Source: Glycine soja
Lineage: Eukaryota > Streptophyta > Magnoliopsida > Fabales > Fabaceae
Direction: 5' to 3'
Assembly: GCF_004193775.1 (NCBI RefSeq)
Contig: NC_041019.1
Coordinates: 48,459,928 to 48,523,927 of the forward strand
DNA: 64,000 bases
Shown: positions 51,245-63,463 of the stretch, in pieces
Layout: every line of letters starts with the position of its first letter
Numbering within the stretch: position 1 is the stretch's first letter
The notes under the pieces: generated by a model
Database searches by the model: none
The model's input: the letters and a program-made list of their open reading frames with translations, nothing else
Told to the model about the DNA's origin: nothing
Translations under genes and position numbers: made by a program

Positions 51245-51412
51245 AGTTATAAAAACCGGACTAGTCCGGTTATCTCGAAACTTGATGTCTTGGGCAGTCC
51301 GATTAAGTCAAAGGACTAGAAATCCATTGGACTAGAAATCCATTCAATCATATTTGACTCTAGCATGTGACTGGGTCAATGGGTTTAGGTTAAGCCGGTC
51401 CTATTTCTAACT
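51245..51412. mobile_element. 168-bp MITE with 8-bp target duplication
   Basis: Ends AGTTATAAAAACCGG and, inverted, AGTTAGAAATAGGACCGG. CTAAGCAT flanks both sides (51237-51244 and 51413-51420; a preceding T makes 9 bp match). It sits at the broken end of the Calypso-type element. Confidence 0.75.
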
Positions 51413-51420
51413 CTAAGCAT

Positions 51421-52230
51421 CATATATAATAATAAAAATGAAAATTTTAAAGTTAAATTGTAGTGATATATAATACGCTTTGAGGATTGATTTTCTGTGT
51501 GAGTTTTGTGATTATCTAGTTTTTTTTTCTTTTCCAGTTTACATGGAAAAAAACATTAAATGAAAACTGAAATAGGTGTTGACACCTTGCTATAGAAAGA
51601 CATAGAAGCAAGTGATGGATTTAAGAAAATCCAAAGTGATTTGAAGGCCCGATGCTATTAACTTCTCAATGGCATTAGTCTTGTGTATATATCTTTGAGC
51701 ATTTTGATGAGTGAAGTAAGAAAACATTTCATTTTTATTTTTAATTAAAATACATTTCAGTTAATAAAATGAAACAAATATAATAATGGTCAACTTTCTT
51801 TTTTTAATGCTCAATGATTTGATTTAATCAAGAGCACTTTGAGAATATATGAGAGATTAAATTTGTATATTTTATGAATTGACAAAAATAGAGAGATTAA
51901 AATTAAATTTTAACAAAAAATTAATAATGTATAATTGTTGGATGGATTTTATTTTTTGTGATTAATCCTTCATCTCATCCCAATTTGAGTCTACCCCTAT
52001 TTACAATAGTAACTGGTAGCTAAACAATACATCAAGTGAACTTTTTTAAAAACATTCCTGTTTGTTTGAGGTTATTTTTAGTTTTGAGTTTTGAAATTTT
52101 TAACAATAAAAACCTGTTTTTAGTTTTAGTTTTAAAAAAATTATACTAGTTTTTAAAATATGATTAGTTTCAAATAAATTCATTTTAAAAGTTTCATATT
52201 GTATTAAAATTAGTTTAAGAGTGTTTTTGT
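51421..52230. other. AT-rich gene-free stretch
   Basis: No gene or repeat boundary is recognised. Confidence 0.4.
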
Positions 52231-52723
52231 GTAGTGGTGACGACAATGATAATGATGATGATCTCAATATAAGTGGTGACGGTAGAGATACCAACGTGAT
52301 AGTCATGATGACATTGACGATGATGATAGTGGTGGAGGTGACATTGGTGGTGGTAGCAGTAATGGGTGGTGATGGTGGTGGAGGTGACATTGATGGTAGT
52401 AGCAGTGACAATGTGATAGTGGTAATAATGTCAGTGACAATGGTTGTAGCAGTGGCAGTGGTGGTGGTGGTTGCAACGAGGTGGTGGTGGTGATGAAGGT
52501 GGTATTGTTGGTAGTGATGACAATGATGGTGACAGTGACATTAATGGTGGTGGTAGCAATGTTGACGATGATGGTGATGATGATGTCGGTTGTGATGCTG
52601 GTAGCGGTATCGGTGGTTGTGGTGATAATAACTAGATATGGCAACGACAACAATGATAGTGATAGCGATGACGGAGGTGGTAATGGTATTGGTGACGATG
52701 GTAATGATAATGGTGATGGTCGT
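52231..52723 (+). repeat. Purine-purine-pyrimidine (GGT/GAT/GAC) low-complexity tract
   Basis: Nearly 500 bp of GGT, GAT, GAC and AAT triplets with a G-rich plus strand. All frames stay open as artefacts. The same style resumes at 55375-55405, so the LTR-like element at 52724-55374 inserted inside it. Confidence 0.85.
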
Positions 52724-55374
52724 TGTAATACTCCATTTTTTGTAAAATAAATAAAAATAATTTTATTTAAAAATTAATAGAGTTTCTAGAAATTAAATAA
52801 ATGAGTGAAAATGGTTTTTGTTAATTAAAATAAGGGTTTCATAGTATTAGAAAATAAATAGAGTAAAATGATGTTTTAAAAAATAAAGAGATGTTTCAAT
52901 TGGTTATTTATTTAATGAAAGAATAAAATAGACTTTTTTCATAAAATAACAAAATAAATAAAATAATAGGCTCAAAGAACCCTAATTAAAAATAGAGATT
53001 TATTAAGTCAGTTTTTACATTTACGATATGTTTTTATACTCTTTTTTTCCTCTCAAATTCGTTTTCCCTTTTTTCTTTCCCAAAATCATCTTTTTTTCCG
53101 CATTCACCCAAACTTGTCCCAGTAAAACTATGATTTTGGACTCGTTAACTATTAGATCATCTTAAAATTTGGACATCACCTTTGGAACTCATTCTCGCAC
53201 ACGCCTACTATTGGGATTGTTGAAATAATGTCTATAGATGGAGAAATGGCCTTTGCATAGAGATAGTGAAATTGAGGCTCTAATCCTTTTTTCTTCTCTC
53301 TAATGCTTGGAAACCCTAGCAGAGAAACCAGAGGAAAAACTTGAGGAATCTTAGAGAACCGTTAGAAATGTCGCTATTATTGTCAAATTACACACGTAAG
53401 CTCACTTATAGGTAAGGGATGAGTTTATTGCAATTGGAGTTAGAATGAACATGTGTATGAATTATTAGAGGATCAAATTGGGGTTTATTTTTGAATGTTT
53501 ACTATATTATAATTCTGCCTTTATGATTATAATTATGAGATTGTTATATTTGACGGACCAATTGATGTCGTGATGTGAATTGGTTGATAAAATTGAGTGC
53601 TCTTGGTGTTTTTCGTGTTTCTGACCTATGATTTTGATTCATTTGATTTTGATATGATTATGTCAAATTGTTTGAGGGGTTTAATCATATGAACATAACA
53701 TATTAATATTATTACTGTGTGAGTGTGATGAACTGTGTGTAAGTGACAAGTTGAGTATGTGATAAATTGTGAGATCACACATGTATTGAGATGTTGTGTG
53801 CATTGAGTTGTGAGTTATGAACTGTACAATCACACAACTCTAAGACTTTTTAAGGGCGACAAGTTAATGCGCGATGAGTATTGTGATGGGATCCACTGTG
53901 GGAACCTTGCGAGTTGAATCACTTTGAGGAACGACGAGTTAAAATGATTTTGAAAACAATTGAGTAGTTATGTATATTGCATAGTTCATAAGTAAAATCT
54001 GTGTTTGTGCCATGTATATATTAATATTGTGTGATGTGTATATGATTCATGAGGTGTGATAACATATTGCTTTGGGATTATAACATTGTGATTGAGATTG
54101 GGTGTATGTGATAAATTGAGTATCTTGAATTGTAAGATACATGTGTATTGAGATGTTGTGTGCATTGAGCTATGAACCGTACAATCACACGACTATAAGA
54201 CCCTTTAATGACAATGAGTTAATGCGCGATGAGTATTATGATGGAATCCACTGTGGGAACCCGACGAGTTTAATCACTTTGAGGTGCAATGAGTTAAAAT
54301 TATTTTGAGAGCAATTGAGGAGTCAAGTGTTTTATATAGTTCATAAATAGAGTCTGTGTGTTAAAATATTTTCTAGGTTGGATCTGAATCAGGAGGGAGA
54401 GACCCTGATGAACTCTTCAAAGTCTAGGCCTTGAAGGTAAATACATCCGATTTGAGTGTTCCTTTAAGCTTGTGTCGATCCCACATGGTTGGAGCATTCT
54501 CGCAAAATATCATGACCTTGACTAGTCTCCCTATGATTTTACCTACTGAGAGTGACTTGACTTACCAGTATGTGGTCTGTTTTGTCATATACTCCTAGGC
54601 ACTCGAGGAGGTTTTTCACTGACATGGTACCACGTTACATATAGGATTGAGTCTTAGTGTATCTGTTACATAACGCCTGTGTAATGACTATTGTGACTTG
54701 TTATGTGATGGTGAGTAATGAATTGTGTGAGTGTGAAATATTGTGTTGTACTTGAAATGTGTTGTTATGAACACATGATTAATGTGGAGATGTGGAATGT
54801 GATTTTGTGATTAAATCCTTGGGACAAGTGATGTTACACAATGAGTGGTAAAATGATGTGAATTGTGCTAAGTTGAGCTTGTTATACTTATACTATATAT
54901 ATGTGTGTCTTCGTTTATCTCTACTTGTTTAGGAATGTGATAACTCACTTCTCATGTGTTGTTTGTGTTTAGATGTTGTGATGATCTTGAACTTTGTATT
55001 CGTGAGAGCAGATGACTAGGTGAATTACTTTAAGGAATCTCGTAGTGAAGAACATTGAGACACAATGCTTTAATAGGATATGACATTGAGACATGAGTTT
55101 CTATTTTAATTGCATGATGTTTCAAATATGTCATTTTACTTTATTTTATTCTGTTACTTAACTTGAGTTCTTTTGTAAACTTGAATGACCTTGTTTTGAG
55201 TTGGAAATGTTTTTATACTCTTAATTGATAAATTTTTAATTTGATGATTAACGTGAATGTGAACTTTTTACCCATATGAGCTCCTTTATATTTATTGAAT
55301 AAAATAATTTTATTATTTTTCGTATTTCCATGTATTTTATTATATAAATATGTATATTGGAGTAGAGGGTATCA
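52724..55374 (+). mobile_element. 2.6-kb LTR-like element, copy B (probable solo LTR)
   Basis: Starts TGTAATACTCC and ends GTAGAGGGTATCA. It is the plus-sense counterpart of 38760-41353, with the same internal ~330-bp duplicated unit (about 53750-54010 and 54110-54360). No coding frame is seen. Flanks on both sides belong to one low-complexity tract, which fixes the insertion limits. Confidence 0.7.
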
Positions 55375-55405
55375 TAGTTGTGATGATAACGATGATGATA
55401 ACAAA

Positions 55406-55940
55406 AAACGTTATTGTCAAATGTGAAAAATGCGTGTTTTTTAAACTATAAACCAAATCACAAAATCTTTTCTCTTTGATTTTGAAAATTGCATTTGAAT
55501 ACCAAAAATAAAAAAATTCTCGACCACTCCAAGTGAACCCTTAACTTATAATTTTCTGCATTTTATTCTCTTTTTTTGAACTTGGTTGAAACCTTTATTG
55601 GAATTTACACTTTCGATCACGTTTTTTTTTTCATTCACAAAAAAAAATGAAATTTTACTTAAAAATATTTTAGGATATAGTAAAAAACACAATATGTTTA
55701 ACAAATTATTTAAAAATTAAAAATTACTTTTAAACAATATAAGTTTATTTAATTATATTATACTTTCTTTTTTAAAAAGGAAAATTTTGATTTAAAAAAT
55801 ATATTAAAATAATTTATTTTAAAATATATTATATATCATTAAATTTTGTTTTAATTTTTTATTTTCTTTTATTTTGAAATATAGTGCTGGAAATAAGAAC
55901 GTAAGTACTTAAGGTCACCAGTGAGCTACTTTATTTGTTA
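55406..55940. other. AT-rich spacer before SPC24
   Basis: No gene is seen. It probably contains the distal promoter of SPC24. Confidence 0.4.
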
Positions 55941-56178
55941 TTTTTTTATAATAATAAAAAAGCAGGGTCATTATTTGGTAGAATTGCACCCAGTTTATTT
56001 ATAGAGATCGTAAGCACACACATTTTGCAAAGAATATCTGACGGCTCGTATTGATTTAGGCATTGTGCAAGACCTGCACGGCTTAGAAGTTGAAACCCCT
56101 TCCCGGAAAAGAGTTCATTCAGAAACCCCGACGAACCAAATTTTCAAATTTTGTTTCCGATCTCTGAAGAAGAGAGTG
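55941..56178 (+). promoter_or_regulatory. Proximal promoter and 5' UTR of SPC24, shared with 45714-45864
   Basis: TTTATTTATAGAG near 55996-56008 is TATA-like. 55941-56085 has an inverted homologue at 45714-45864. An in-frame upstream ATG at 56065 would add 38 residues, but these do not look like SPC24. Confidence 0.5.
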
Positions 56179-58311
56179 ATGGCGGAACCTTGGAGAAACA
56201 TCGACGTGGAGAACCTGATCTCGTACAGCGACGACCTCGTCAAGGTGTTGTCGGAGGGTCCGCGCGACCTCAACAACCTCTCTCACTCTCTCCAACAAAC
56301 ACGCGCCCTTTCTTCCTCCTGCGACTCCGACCTCAATGAAGCTCGCTCCTTCCGCCAAGGTTAATCAATTTTCTACTTCTTTCTCCTTTTCTTTTCCTAG
56401 CTATTTATTTCACTCTTGTTCGTAGGTTTAGTTTTCCAATTTTTGCTAACGGAAACAGTAAAGTGAAATTAAAATGTTGGGAGTTTGACACAATGAATGT
56501 GGTTCAATTGACAACACACGCTGAACTTGTGGGGGAGGTGTTAGAATCGATTCCACATAACACATTCTTGGGGGGCAAATGACATATATGTACGTGGGTT
56601 ATGGTAGAGGGAAAGGTTGTATGTCACCCTGTAACTTTTATTAATCCTTGTTCTGTTTTGGCTGCAGTTGATATTCCTTGTATCAACCTCAGTCATCTAT
56701 TAATATACTAATTTTGTGCTGTGCAAAAAAATTCTTGGGGAGGGGGAGGAGGGGTGAAGTGTTTTAAGGGTGACCAAGTTCCAAACTGAGGATTAGTCTC
56801 ATAATTGATCGAAAGGACTAAAATTTGTGGGGGTGATACATTTGGGGTCTCACCAGAGTCAGACACCCTAATTATGGTAGTTAAAAAAATGTGGGAGTTT
56901 GAGATTTTAGTTTTGAGTTTTCCTTTTTGTGATAAAAGGAAAAGTGCATTTTTGCTGTAATTGTTTGCCACGTGTCTTTGGCTGGTGAAGAGACCCGCAT
57001 TTCTCATATTACTTACTTTACCTTTACTCAGTTTAAAGGAGTCAAATTCAATTTTATGTACAATGCCAGTGTGAATAGGTTTGTTGTCATTAGGAATTTT
57101 ATCACCCTATTTATTATTTTGCTATTTGAGATGTTTTGGTGTGAAGGTTTTGATCCCCAACTTTTGATTACAAACAAGTCTTCATTAACATTATGAAGAC
57201 TTGAGTAATATTATGAATCACTATGGATGGAGCTGATGTATTTCGTCATGATCCTTAATATTGCGGGAAATTGTGGACAAATGGAACCACAATTGTGGTC
57301 GCAAACACCCCAAAAGGCAAAAACCTTAATGTTGCAGTGAAATTTTGGCTGCAAACTGCTTTTTAAAATCTTGATTACAAATTCCACTAGAAATTCTACT
57401 ATTTCTTGAGTAGTTCATATTACTGTTCTCTGCTGTGAGTGGATCTTCTTGATTGTATTATGCTGCTGACTGTACTTGTATGAATCAGACTATCAGAACA
57501 AAGTAGATGCATGCAAGCAGAAAATAGAGGAAGCTAGATCCGAGACTGCTGCTGATGGAGACCTGGATCTTCTACAAAGAGAACTGGAGGAAGAACTTGA
57601 GAAAGAACGCTGGTTGAAAGAGGAGTTTAGATAAGTCTCTAGTGGTTTTTATCTTTTCAATTGTGTGCTCATTTTTTATTATTAGCTTTCCAGCATGGTA
57701 TAACTTACCATCTATCTCTCGTCAACACAGCCATCGGCGATGAGTTTAATGATCTAGAACAGCAATGGATTTCTGTCCAAGAGCAAAAGAAGACCATACA
57801 GACAATTGAGAAAAATAAGCAGAGGACACAGTAAGTAAATTACAGAATTTGAATCTAAGACAGTAAAGTTGCCACGTTCATATGATTTTCTTGTTATTCA
57901 TGTTTCCTTTGATGTTAGAGTCTCTCAATTAATTTTTCTAAACTAATGTCAGTATTTGACTTTAACGTATTCTACATAAAGTGGAACATAAATGCACTCT
58001 TCTCTTCTGTTTCAGGATGGTACTTTCAATGTATGCTTCTGTCACAAATATTGTGCCTAACTTGGATGAACAGTCCAAAATTTCAGGCTGTATCCTTTTG
58101 ATGAATTTACTATTCTCTGTCCCCTCATCTGTTTCTTCTGGTATTCTGTTGATATTATCTGTTCAAAAAAAGAAAAATGGTTGCTCCTTAACCCTCAATT
58201 GCAGATATTGTGGAAAAGGATAAAAACGCTGTTGAGAAGTTTGAATATGACACCTCAAATATGACTGCCCTTGATATATGTAATGGTATTTGGAAAATAA
58301 TAAGTGAGTGA
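56179..58311 (+). CDS. SPC24: Kinetochore NDC80-complex subunit SPC24 (MUN homologue)
   Basis: Inferred exons: 56179-56359, 57489-57630, 57729-57830, 58016-58089, 58205-58311; joined they give 201 residues in one frame. Key blocks: IDVENLISYSDDLV at the N terminus, a coiled coil (about 60-135, DLDLLQRELEEELEKERW), then MVLSMYASVTNIVPNLDEQS and the C-terminal globular part ending GIWKIISE. This matches the plant SPC24 homologue (MUN in Arabidopsis), which dimerises with SPC25 and links NDC80-NUF2 to the inner kinetochore. Start 56179 was chosen for ATGGCG and the conserved IDVE. Intron 2 (57631-57728) has AT-AC ends; intron 4 (58090-58204) has U12 signals. A strong donor-like GTGAGT near 58302 leaves open a further 3' exon. 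Confidence 0.85.
57631..57728 (+). other. AT-AC intron of SPC24
   Basis: Donor AG|ATAAGT and acceptor AACAC|AG. Only these borders keep the frame (…EEFR-AIGDE…); using the nearby GT at 57635 retains an in-frame TAA. Confidence 0.7.
58090..58204 (+). other. U12-type intron of SPC24
   Basis: Donor GTATCCTTTT matches the U12 5' splice site, and TCCTTAAC at 58185-58192 matches the U12 branch site, with the branch A about 13 nt before the CAG acceptor. Confidence 0.8.
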
Positions 58312-58708
58312 TGCATGTCAACTAGATAAGTTGATACATGCAACAATGTATTATTTCTCAGTTTTGAGTGGCAAATTAGCGATCCTGCAATTCAGTTACA
58401 TATTGGTGTAAGAATTCAATGTCTTAATTTATTGTGAATGACAATCTTGCAATGTTGATATTGACTACTGAGAGGGGGCAATATAGCTTGCAATCAGTTT
58501 CATCGAGTGTTTTTTCATCAGTAATCAGACACTAGTTTGAATCTTTTCGGAGTTGGCCACTTGTTCTATCAACTAGTATGCAGTACACTTGAGCATATAT
58601 AAGAAATTCAGCTGTTTCAAGCCTGCAGAGGTCCCTGTGAATATTCTAGTGCTGGAGCAGTATTTTCTCCTGCGATCACAAGGCGAAGACTCTACCCATC
58701 CAAAATGA

Positions 58709-58769
<61 letters not shown>

Positions 58770-59834
58770 AGTTGCTTCAGTTTTCACTTAGCACATTTCG
58801 TGGGTTAGTTGAAACTTCATTAATATACTTTTATCTGTTGGACTTTGTACATTACCTATACTTTCCAAGTTGGTTTCAGAAAATATGTAATACTTGTAAA
58901 TGGTAGGATATGGTAATGTATGGCGTGATATTGATATAGGGTGGATCTGCAATATGTGAGTGAAAATACATTACCGTATGTCTACTCTAGACTACGTGCC
59001 AGAAAAAGCAATCAATTCATGAAATAACATTGATATCAAATATGTGTAAGTATCGACATAGTGAATTACTCCAGACAAATCAAACCCTCTCTAATTGAAT
59101 GCATTTCCTAAACATTGATATTACCTGTTGAGTAGCAAAAACTTAATCATTTGATTCTTATAGTTATAGGTGACACCCATTTGGAAATTAGTTCTTATAT
59201 AAACTAAATTAAGTTTTGGTTCCTATAAAAGTGAATAAAGATTTAAAATTTAAGTTTTTCAATGGACTAAAACTTCATAAACAATTAATAATACTAGCAA
59301 GGACTAAATATACGTATCAATAAGGACATATAATTAGGGATTGAAACTTGTGGATTTTTTTTTTCAAATGAGTATCATTTACAAGAATCAAATGATTATT
59401 TTGACAGCAGCAATATAGGTACTATTTCCTTTGACATTACCATGCATTTGCAACTAACAACACTGTCATCCAAGTTTATAAACTTCATCCATTGATTAGT
59501 TTCATATATTACTCTTGTCCAACTTGACTATTTCAACTGGCGTAATCTGAGGTGGGTAGAAATATAGTGAAAAGTTCAATAAAACATGCTAAAGTTCATG
59601 AATTAAGTTGTAGAACATGCAAACAAGGAATACCTCTCCTCTGCATCATCTTTGTCTAGACAGAAGATAACATTACTCTAGACAAGGCGTTAGTTACCAA
59701 TTATACTTGACACCGGTGGTTGCCTTATTTGTGGAAACAAGGCTAAAGCTGCTAGCCGGATTATTGCAACCTACCCTGTATGTCTCCCTTTAATTGCAAG
59801 AAATCATTTCAGGTCAAGAACGGCTTTTCTTTCG
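58312..59834. other. 3' flank of SPC24 and spacer
   Basis: Contains (TA)n at 58709-58768. A short exon-like frame near 59710-59780 was noted but not supported. No gene is called. Confidence 0.4.
58709..58768. repeat. (TA)n microsatellite
   Basis: About 30 TA units. Confidence 0.95.
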
Positions 59835-60213
59835 TGCTTAAATATAACTTTGGTTTTCCTATTTTATGTAATTTGTAATTTTAGTTCCCCTATTTTAAAA
59901 TAAACAGAGGAATTTAGTCCTTCTATTTAAAAAAAATCATAATTTTAATTTAATTGTTGATTTTGTCTATATTTATTTTTTTTATTTTTTATATTTTAAT
60001 TAATTAAATCATTTTTTAATGGCATCTTAAATAAATATGCTAGTTTATGGTTCAATTGAACTAAAATAAAAGAAATATAACCCAGACAAAATTAAGGATT
60101 TGATCAAAATTACAAATGTTCACAAATAGAAAACCAAATGTCTTTACTTTAAAATAAAAATAGAAAAATTAGGGATTTGGTAAAATAAGGGGACCAAAAA
60201 TTGTATTTAAACC
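59835..60213. mobile_element. Mutator-type MITE, ~380 bp
   Basis: Ends GCTTAAATATAACTTTGGTT and, inverted, GGTTTAAATACAATTTTTGG; terminal inverted repeats are about 70 bp. Flanking 9-mers TTTCTTTCG and TTTCTTTTA agree at 7 of 9. Its termini resemble those of the Pack-MULE at 11501-12658. Confidence 0.7.
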
Positions 60214-61017
60214 TTTCTTTTAAGGTGGAAATTTATCATATTTTCTTTATTGTTTTGAGTTGAATTTTCATGAGTGTGTTTAGATACGCGTTGTACTCAT
60301 GCTAAATGGAAAAGTTATACATTTCAAAGTATAAATGCCAAAGAAAGTATGTTATAGCTTCGGTCTGAAATTTGGTTTGCGTTGGATTCAATTGTTTTCC
60401 AGTTTTACAGTCATGATTAATTATAAATTCTATGTGTTTTTAAAAGTAATTATTAAAAAGTTAATAATTTTACAATAAATGATCATTTATAATTGGATAA
60501 TAATGTAAATTAATTTTATACAACAGATATATTTAATTAAAAAATATTATTCACTTTTCCATCCCTTCGAAGGTATGATTTTAAAAAAAATTGGCATAGC
60601 GATGGAATTAATCCTATAATTTATAAATTGTATCATCTTTCCAAGGAGAAGGGGTGAAACGGTCATTTTTCGAATGAACATAATGATGAAAAATCAATGT
60701 TTTCTGTATTGTGCTTATCAATGTTAATTAGTGTTAAGCATATAAAGCTTTCATCATGTGACAGGCATGGGGTATGAAATAATTAACTACTTGTCATGTA
60801 TTCTGATTAGAGGACAGCGTCACTACTCATAACATAAAACGTTCATATAGCAACGTATGTATTAAAATTATTTGGGTATTTGCTTTTTTTTTTTTTTCTT
60901 TTGTGAATCATGTACATATATATAAGGTGGCTTATCACTGCCTTGATGACTGCTGTAAATATAAGTTGTTCTACAAGGTTTATAATGCCATGCATGGCGA
61001 ATATACACACTTTATAG
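60214..61017. other. AT-rich spacer downstream of the GILT gene
   Basis: No gene is seen. AATAAA on the minus strand at 61023-61018 may be the poly(A) signal of the GILT gene, 17 bp past its stop. Confidence 0.4.
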
Positions 61018-61039
61018 TTTATTTGGACTTCATCAATTC

Positions 61040-63463
61040 CTAATGAAGGTTGCATGCTGCTGGAGCCGTAATGCCTTTATAAGCCTCACAAACATAACGT
61101 GTAAAGTTTTCATATTCCTGAATTAACACAAATGATATTAATCTTTAACTCTTTGTTGATGAATATCATGGCAAGAATATGGAAAATGTACTCGTGATAC
61201 ATGTGTATTTTGTATGTGTGTGCTCAAGTGTAAGTAATGAGAAAAAAATATTGCATGGTGGAGGACTAGTGGACCACTATGGTTAATTTCTCTGTCACAT
61301 GTATCCCTATTAACTCTTTCTTATAAATTAAAAAATTCAATTACATGCCACGCGAAGATTTACTAGGATCATAGACATGCGTGATGATCTAAGATCATAC
61401 AATAATTTCTTTTAAATGAGAGAATAATGAGAGAAAAAAACAAACCTTTCCAATAGATTGATTGTTTACCATCACCCAAGGCAGAAATTCGTGGGGTGCG
61501 TAAAGGAGAGCTGTTTCATTAATAGATTTTTGTCCAAGCTGGAAACAGATTAAGGCTCTATGTCAAAGACCACAAAAAAAAGTTCATAAAGTAGAAAATC
61601 AGTTAACAAGGTTGTATTAACAAGGTTTTTGATGGTTATTGTGTTCGTAAGGTTGATAGAACATCTATAATTTTGCATAGCACTATAGTTATTATTAAGT
61701 TCTACTATGATTAACCATGAATTTGTAGCACATTGACTTCACTACAGTAAATAAAAAGCATTTCCTTGCTCTTAGGTTTGGTTAATTATTGTATAGAAAT
61801 AAAATGTACAGTAACCTCTGTTCCATTTCCTCTGTTATAGCAGCTCAGAATAGGTTCCTCGGGCAAGTCCAATTGGCTGAAACAGTCCTGCCAATTCTTG
61901 TGTCTTCCCTCAATTGCCAGAAACTCAAAGCAGTAAATCAAAGCATAATGTTTGTTCTGCATAATAAATTGATTGTCGATATCAAGAGAATTCAGTGGAA
62001 AGAATGCTTTGTGTGAAATTTTAAGTTTATCCCCCTCTGAGGTGAGGTTGCCTAAAGAACTGGTGAAGGCACACAACACTTACCACATCATTCAAAACAT
62101 TGAGAGCACATGCTTCCAATGAATTTAGCTCGCATTCATCAGGGCCATTCTGCAAATTTATATTGAAATACAAGTTTCATTTTGAAGATAATCATCAAAT
62201 ATTCATATTTCTTACAGTTATGGTCCAAATATAAGGAATCCTCAATAGTCATTACTTTTTTTTTTTTTTAAAAAAAAAGCAGGAATGCTTAATACTAATA
62301 GAATAGCAGTGAAAACTATAAAAGAAGACATTCTAGAGAAAACAATATTATAATCAAGGAAAGTTATACAAAGGAATTTCATTATTCATACATTTTTTTA
62401 CAACATTATGCCACTCTTCTTTCTTTTATCTTTTTATCTCTCTCATTGTTGGAAAAAAACTGTAGACCCTAATAAAATATGCTTCTTTTTTTTCAAATTT
62501 TCTCTACTGTCATGGTTTGTGCATGTATGACACAACTCATCAGGTGGCGAAATCTGAGTTGAAAATTTGTTAGGAATTGACTATAATACTAATGATCAAT
62601 GATCATTGACCAAAACATTTACCAAATGAAATCCATGGTTAATGTTACACCTCTTTTCCTCCGTTTACTATTAAGGTGACAAGAAAAATCATAGGAAAAA
62701 GGCGCATATAAAAATATAATTAGTAGATCCCTTAAATAGAATAATGTAAATCAAATGAATAGTATGTATCCCTTAAATAGAAAAATGTAAATCAAATGAA
62801 TAGTATGTACAACTCAGCCAAAGTTCAAGCAGCTAGGAGGAACACATAAAGTACTATTTTAATGTTTGATTGTTGTTTATTTCTCAAATGCAAAACTCTA
62901 CATTTTTTATCACAGAAGCAATACGCTTGTCTACCCTCAATTTTCTCTCAGACCCTTGAACCGAATTCATATCAGAACAAGTTTTGTCAGTGACAGAACA
63001 TTCAATGATGTTAATTGCTGAAACTTTTAGTGATTTGCATGGCATCAAATCAATAAACTTTTATCTTAATCTTATTATAGCACAACCTTACATAATCAAA
63101 CTTCTAATTCTTTAAAGCATAACAAAGATAATAGGGATATAATAAAACCTGACATACTATGGAATGGTTAGTCTTATCAACATAAGCATTGGCCCAAGGA
63201 ACTAGCTGGAGGTTGACAATGTTGATGAGATCGCTGTGGAAAATTTCCTCAAGATTCTTAACAATGAAAGTTGCACAAGGTTGGCTTAGGCTTGCATAGT
63301 ACACTGAAAGGTTAACTTTCTGAGAAGCAAAGGGTGCAATCTCAGCAATATCAGCATGTAAACCAGAAGGGTAATAAGAAGCACCATCAGATTCATTGAT
63401 GAAAAGCAAAGGGACTAATGCTAGTGCAGCAGTGATGATGATACCTAGTTTTGGAAAAACCAT
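61040..63463 (-). CDS. GILT-like thiol reductase (gamma-interferon-inducible lysosomal thiol reductase family)
   Basis: Inferred exons on the minus strand: 63463-63149, 62149-62084, 61956-61816, 61538-61446, 61117-61040; every junction is phase 0 with GT-AG borders, giving 230 residues. Residues 1-27 are a signal peptide. The GILT signature C-Q-x-G-x2-E-C-x2-N-x4-C is present as CQNGPDECELNSLEAC across exons 1-2. Later exons give CFEFLAIEGRHKNWQDCF, PHEFLPWVMVNNQSIG and YENFTRYVCEAYKG. Family members reduce disulfides in the secretory/lysosomal system. The expected CxxC near residue 60 reads SLSQPC, so the first cysteine is Ser; redox activity may be changed. The gene converges with SPC24. 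Intron 1 holds a 41-bp tandem duplication. Confidence 0.88.
62728..62809. repeat. 41-bp tandem duplication in GILT intron 1
   Basis: Two nearly identical copies of a unit beginning TCCCTTAAATAGAA and ending GAATAGTATGTA. Confidence 0.9.

Noticed and set aside
52221..52750. Open frames on both strands of the triplet tract (Val/Met/Asp-rich and Thr/Ile-rich)
   Set aside because: All frames are open because the DNA is a purine-rich triplet repeat; not a gene.
56065..56178. Upstream in-frame ATG extending SPC24 by 38 residues
   Set aside because: The extension includes DNA shared with the repeat at 45714-45864 and does not resemble SPC24; ATG 56179 fits the family start.
58302..58311. GTGAGT donor at the end of SPC24 exon 5
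   Set aside because: No convincing downstream exon was seen, so the TGA at 58309-58311 was taken as the stop; noted as an alternative.
59700..59785. Exon-like frame (DTGGCLICGNKAKAASRII) followed by GTATGT
   Set aside because: Too short, no recognised family and no linked exons; kept only as a note.
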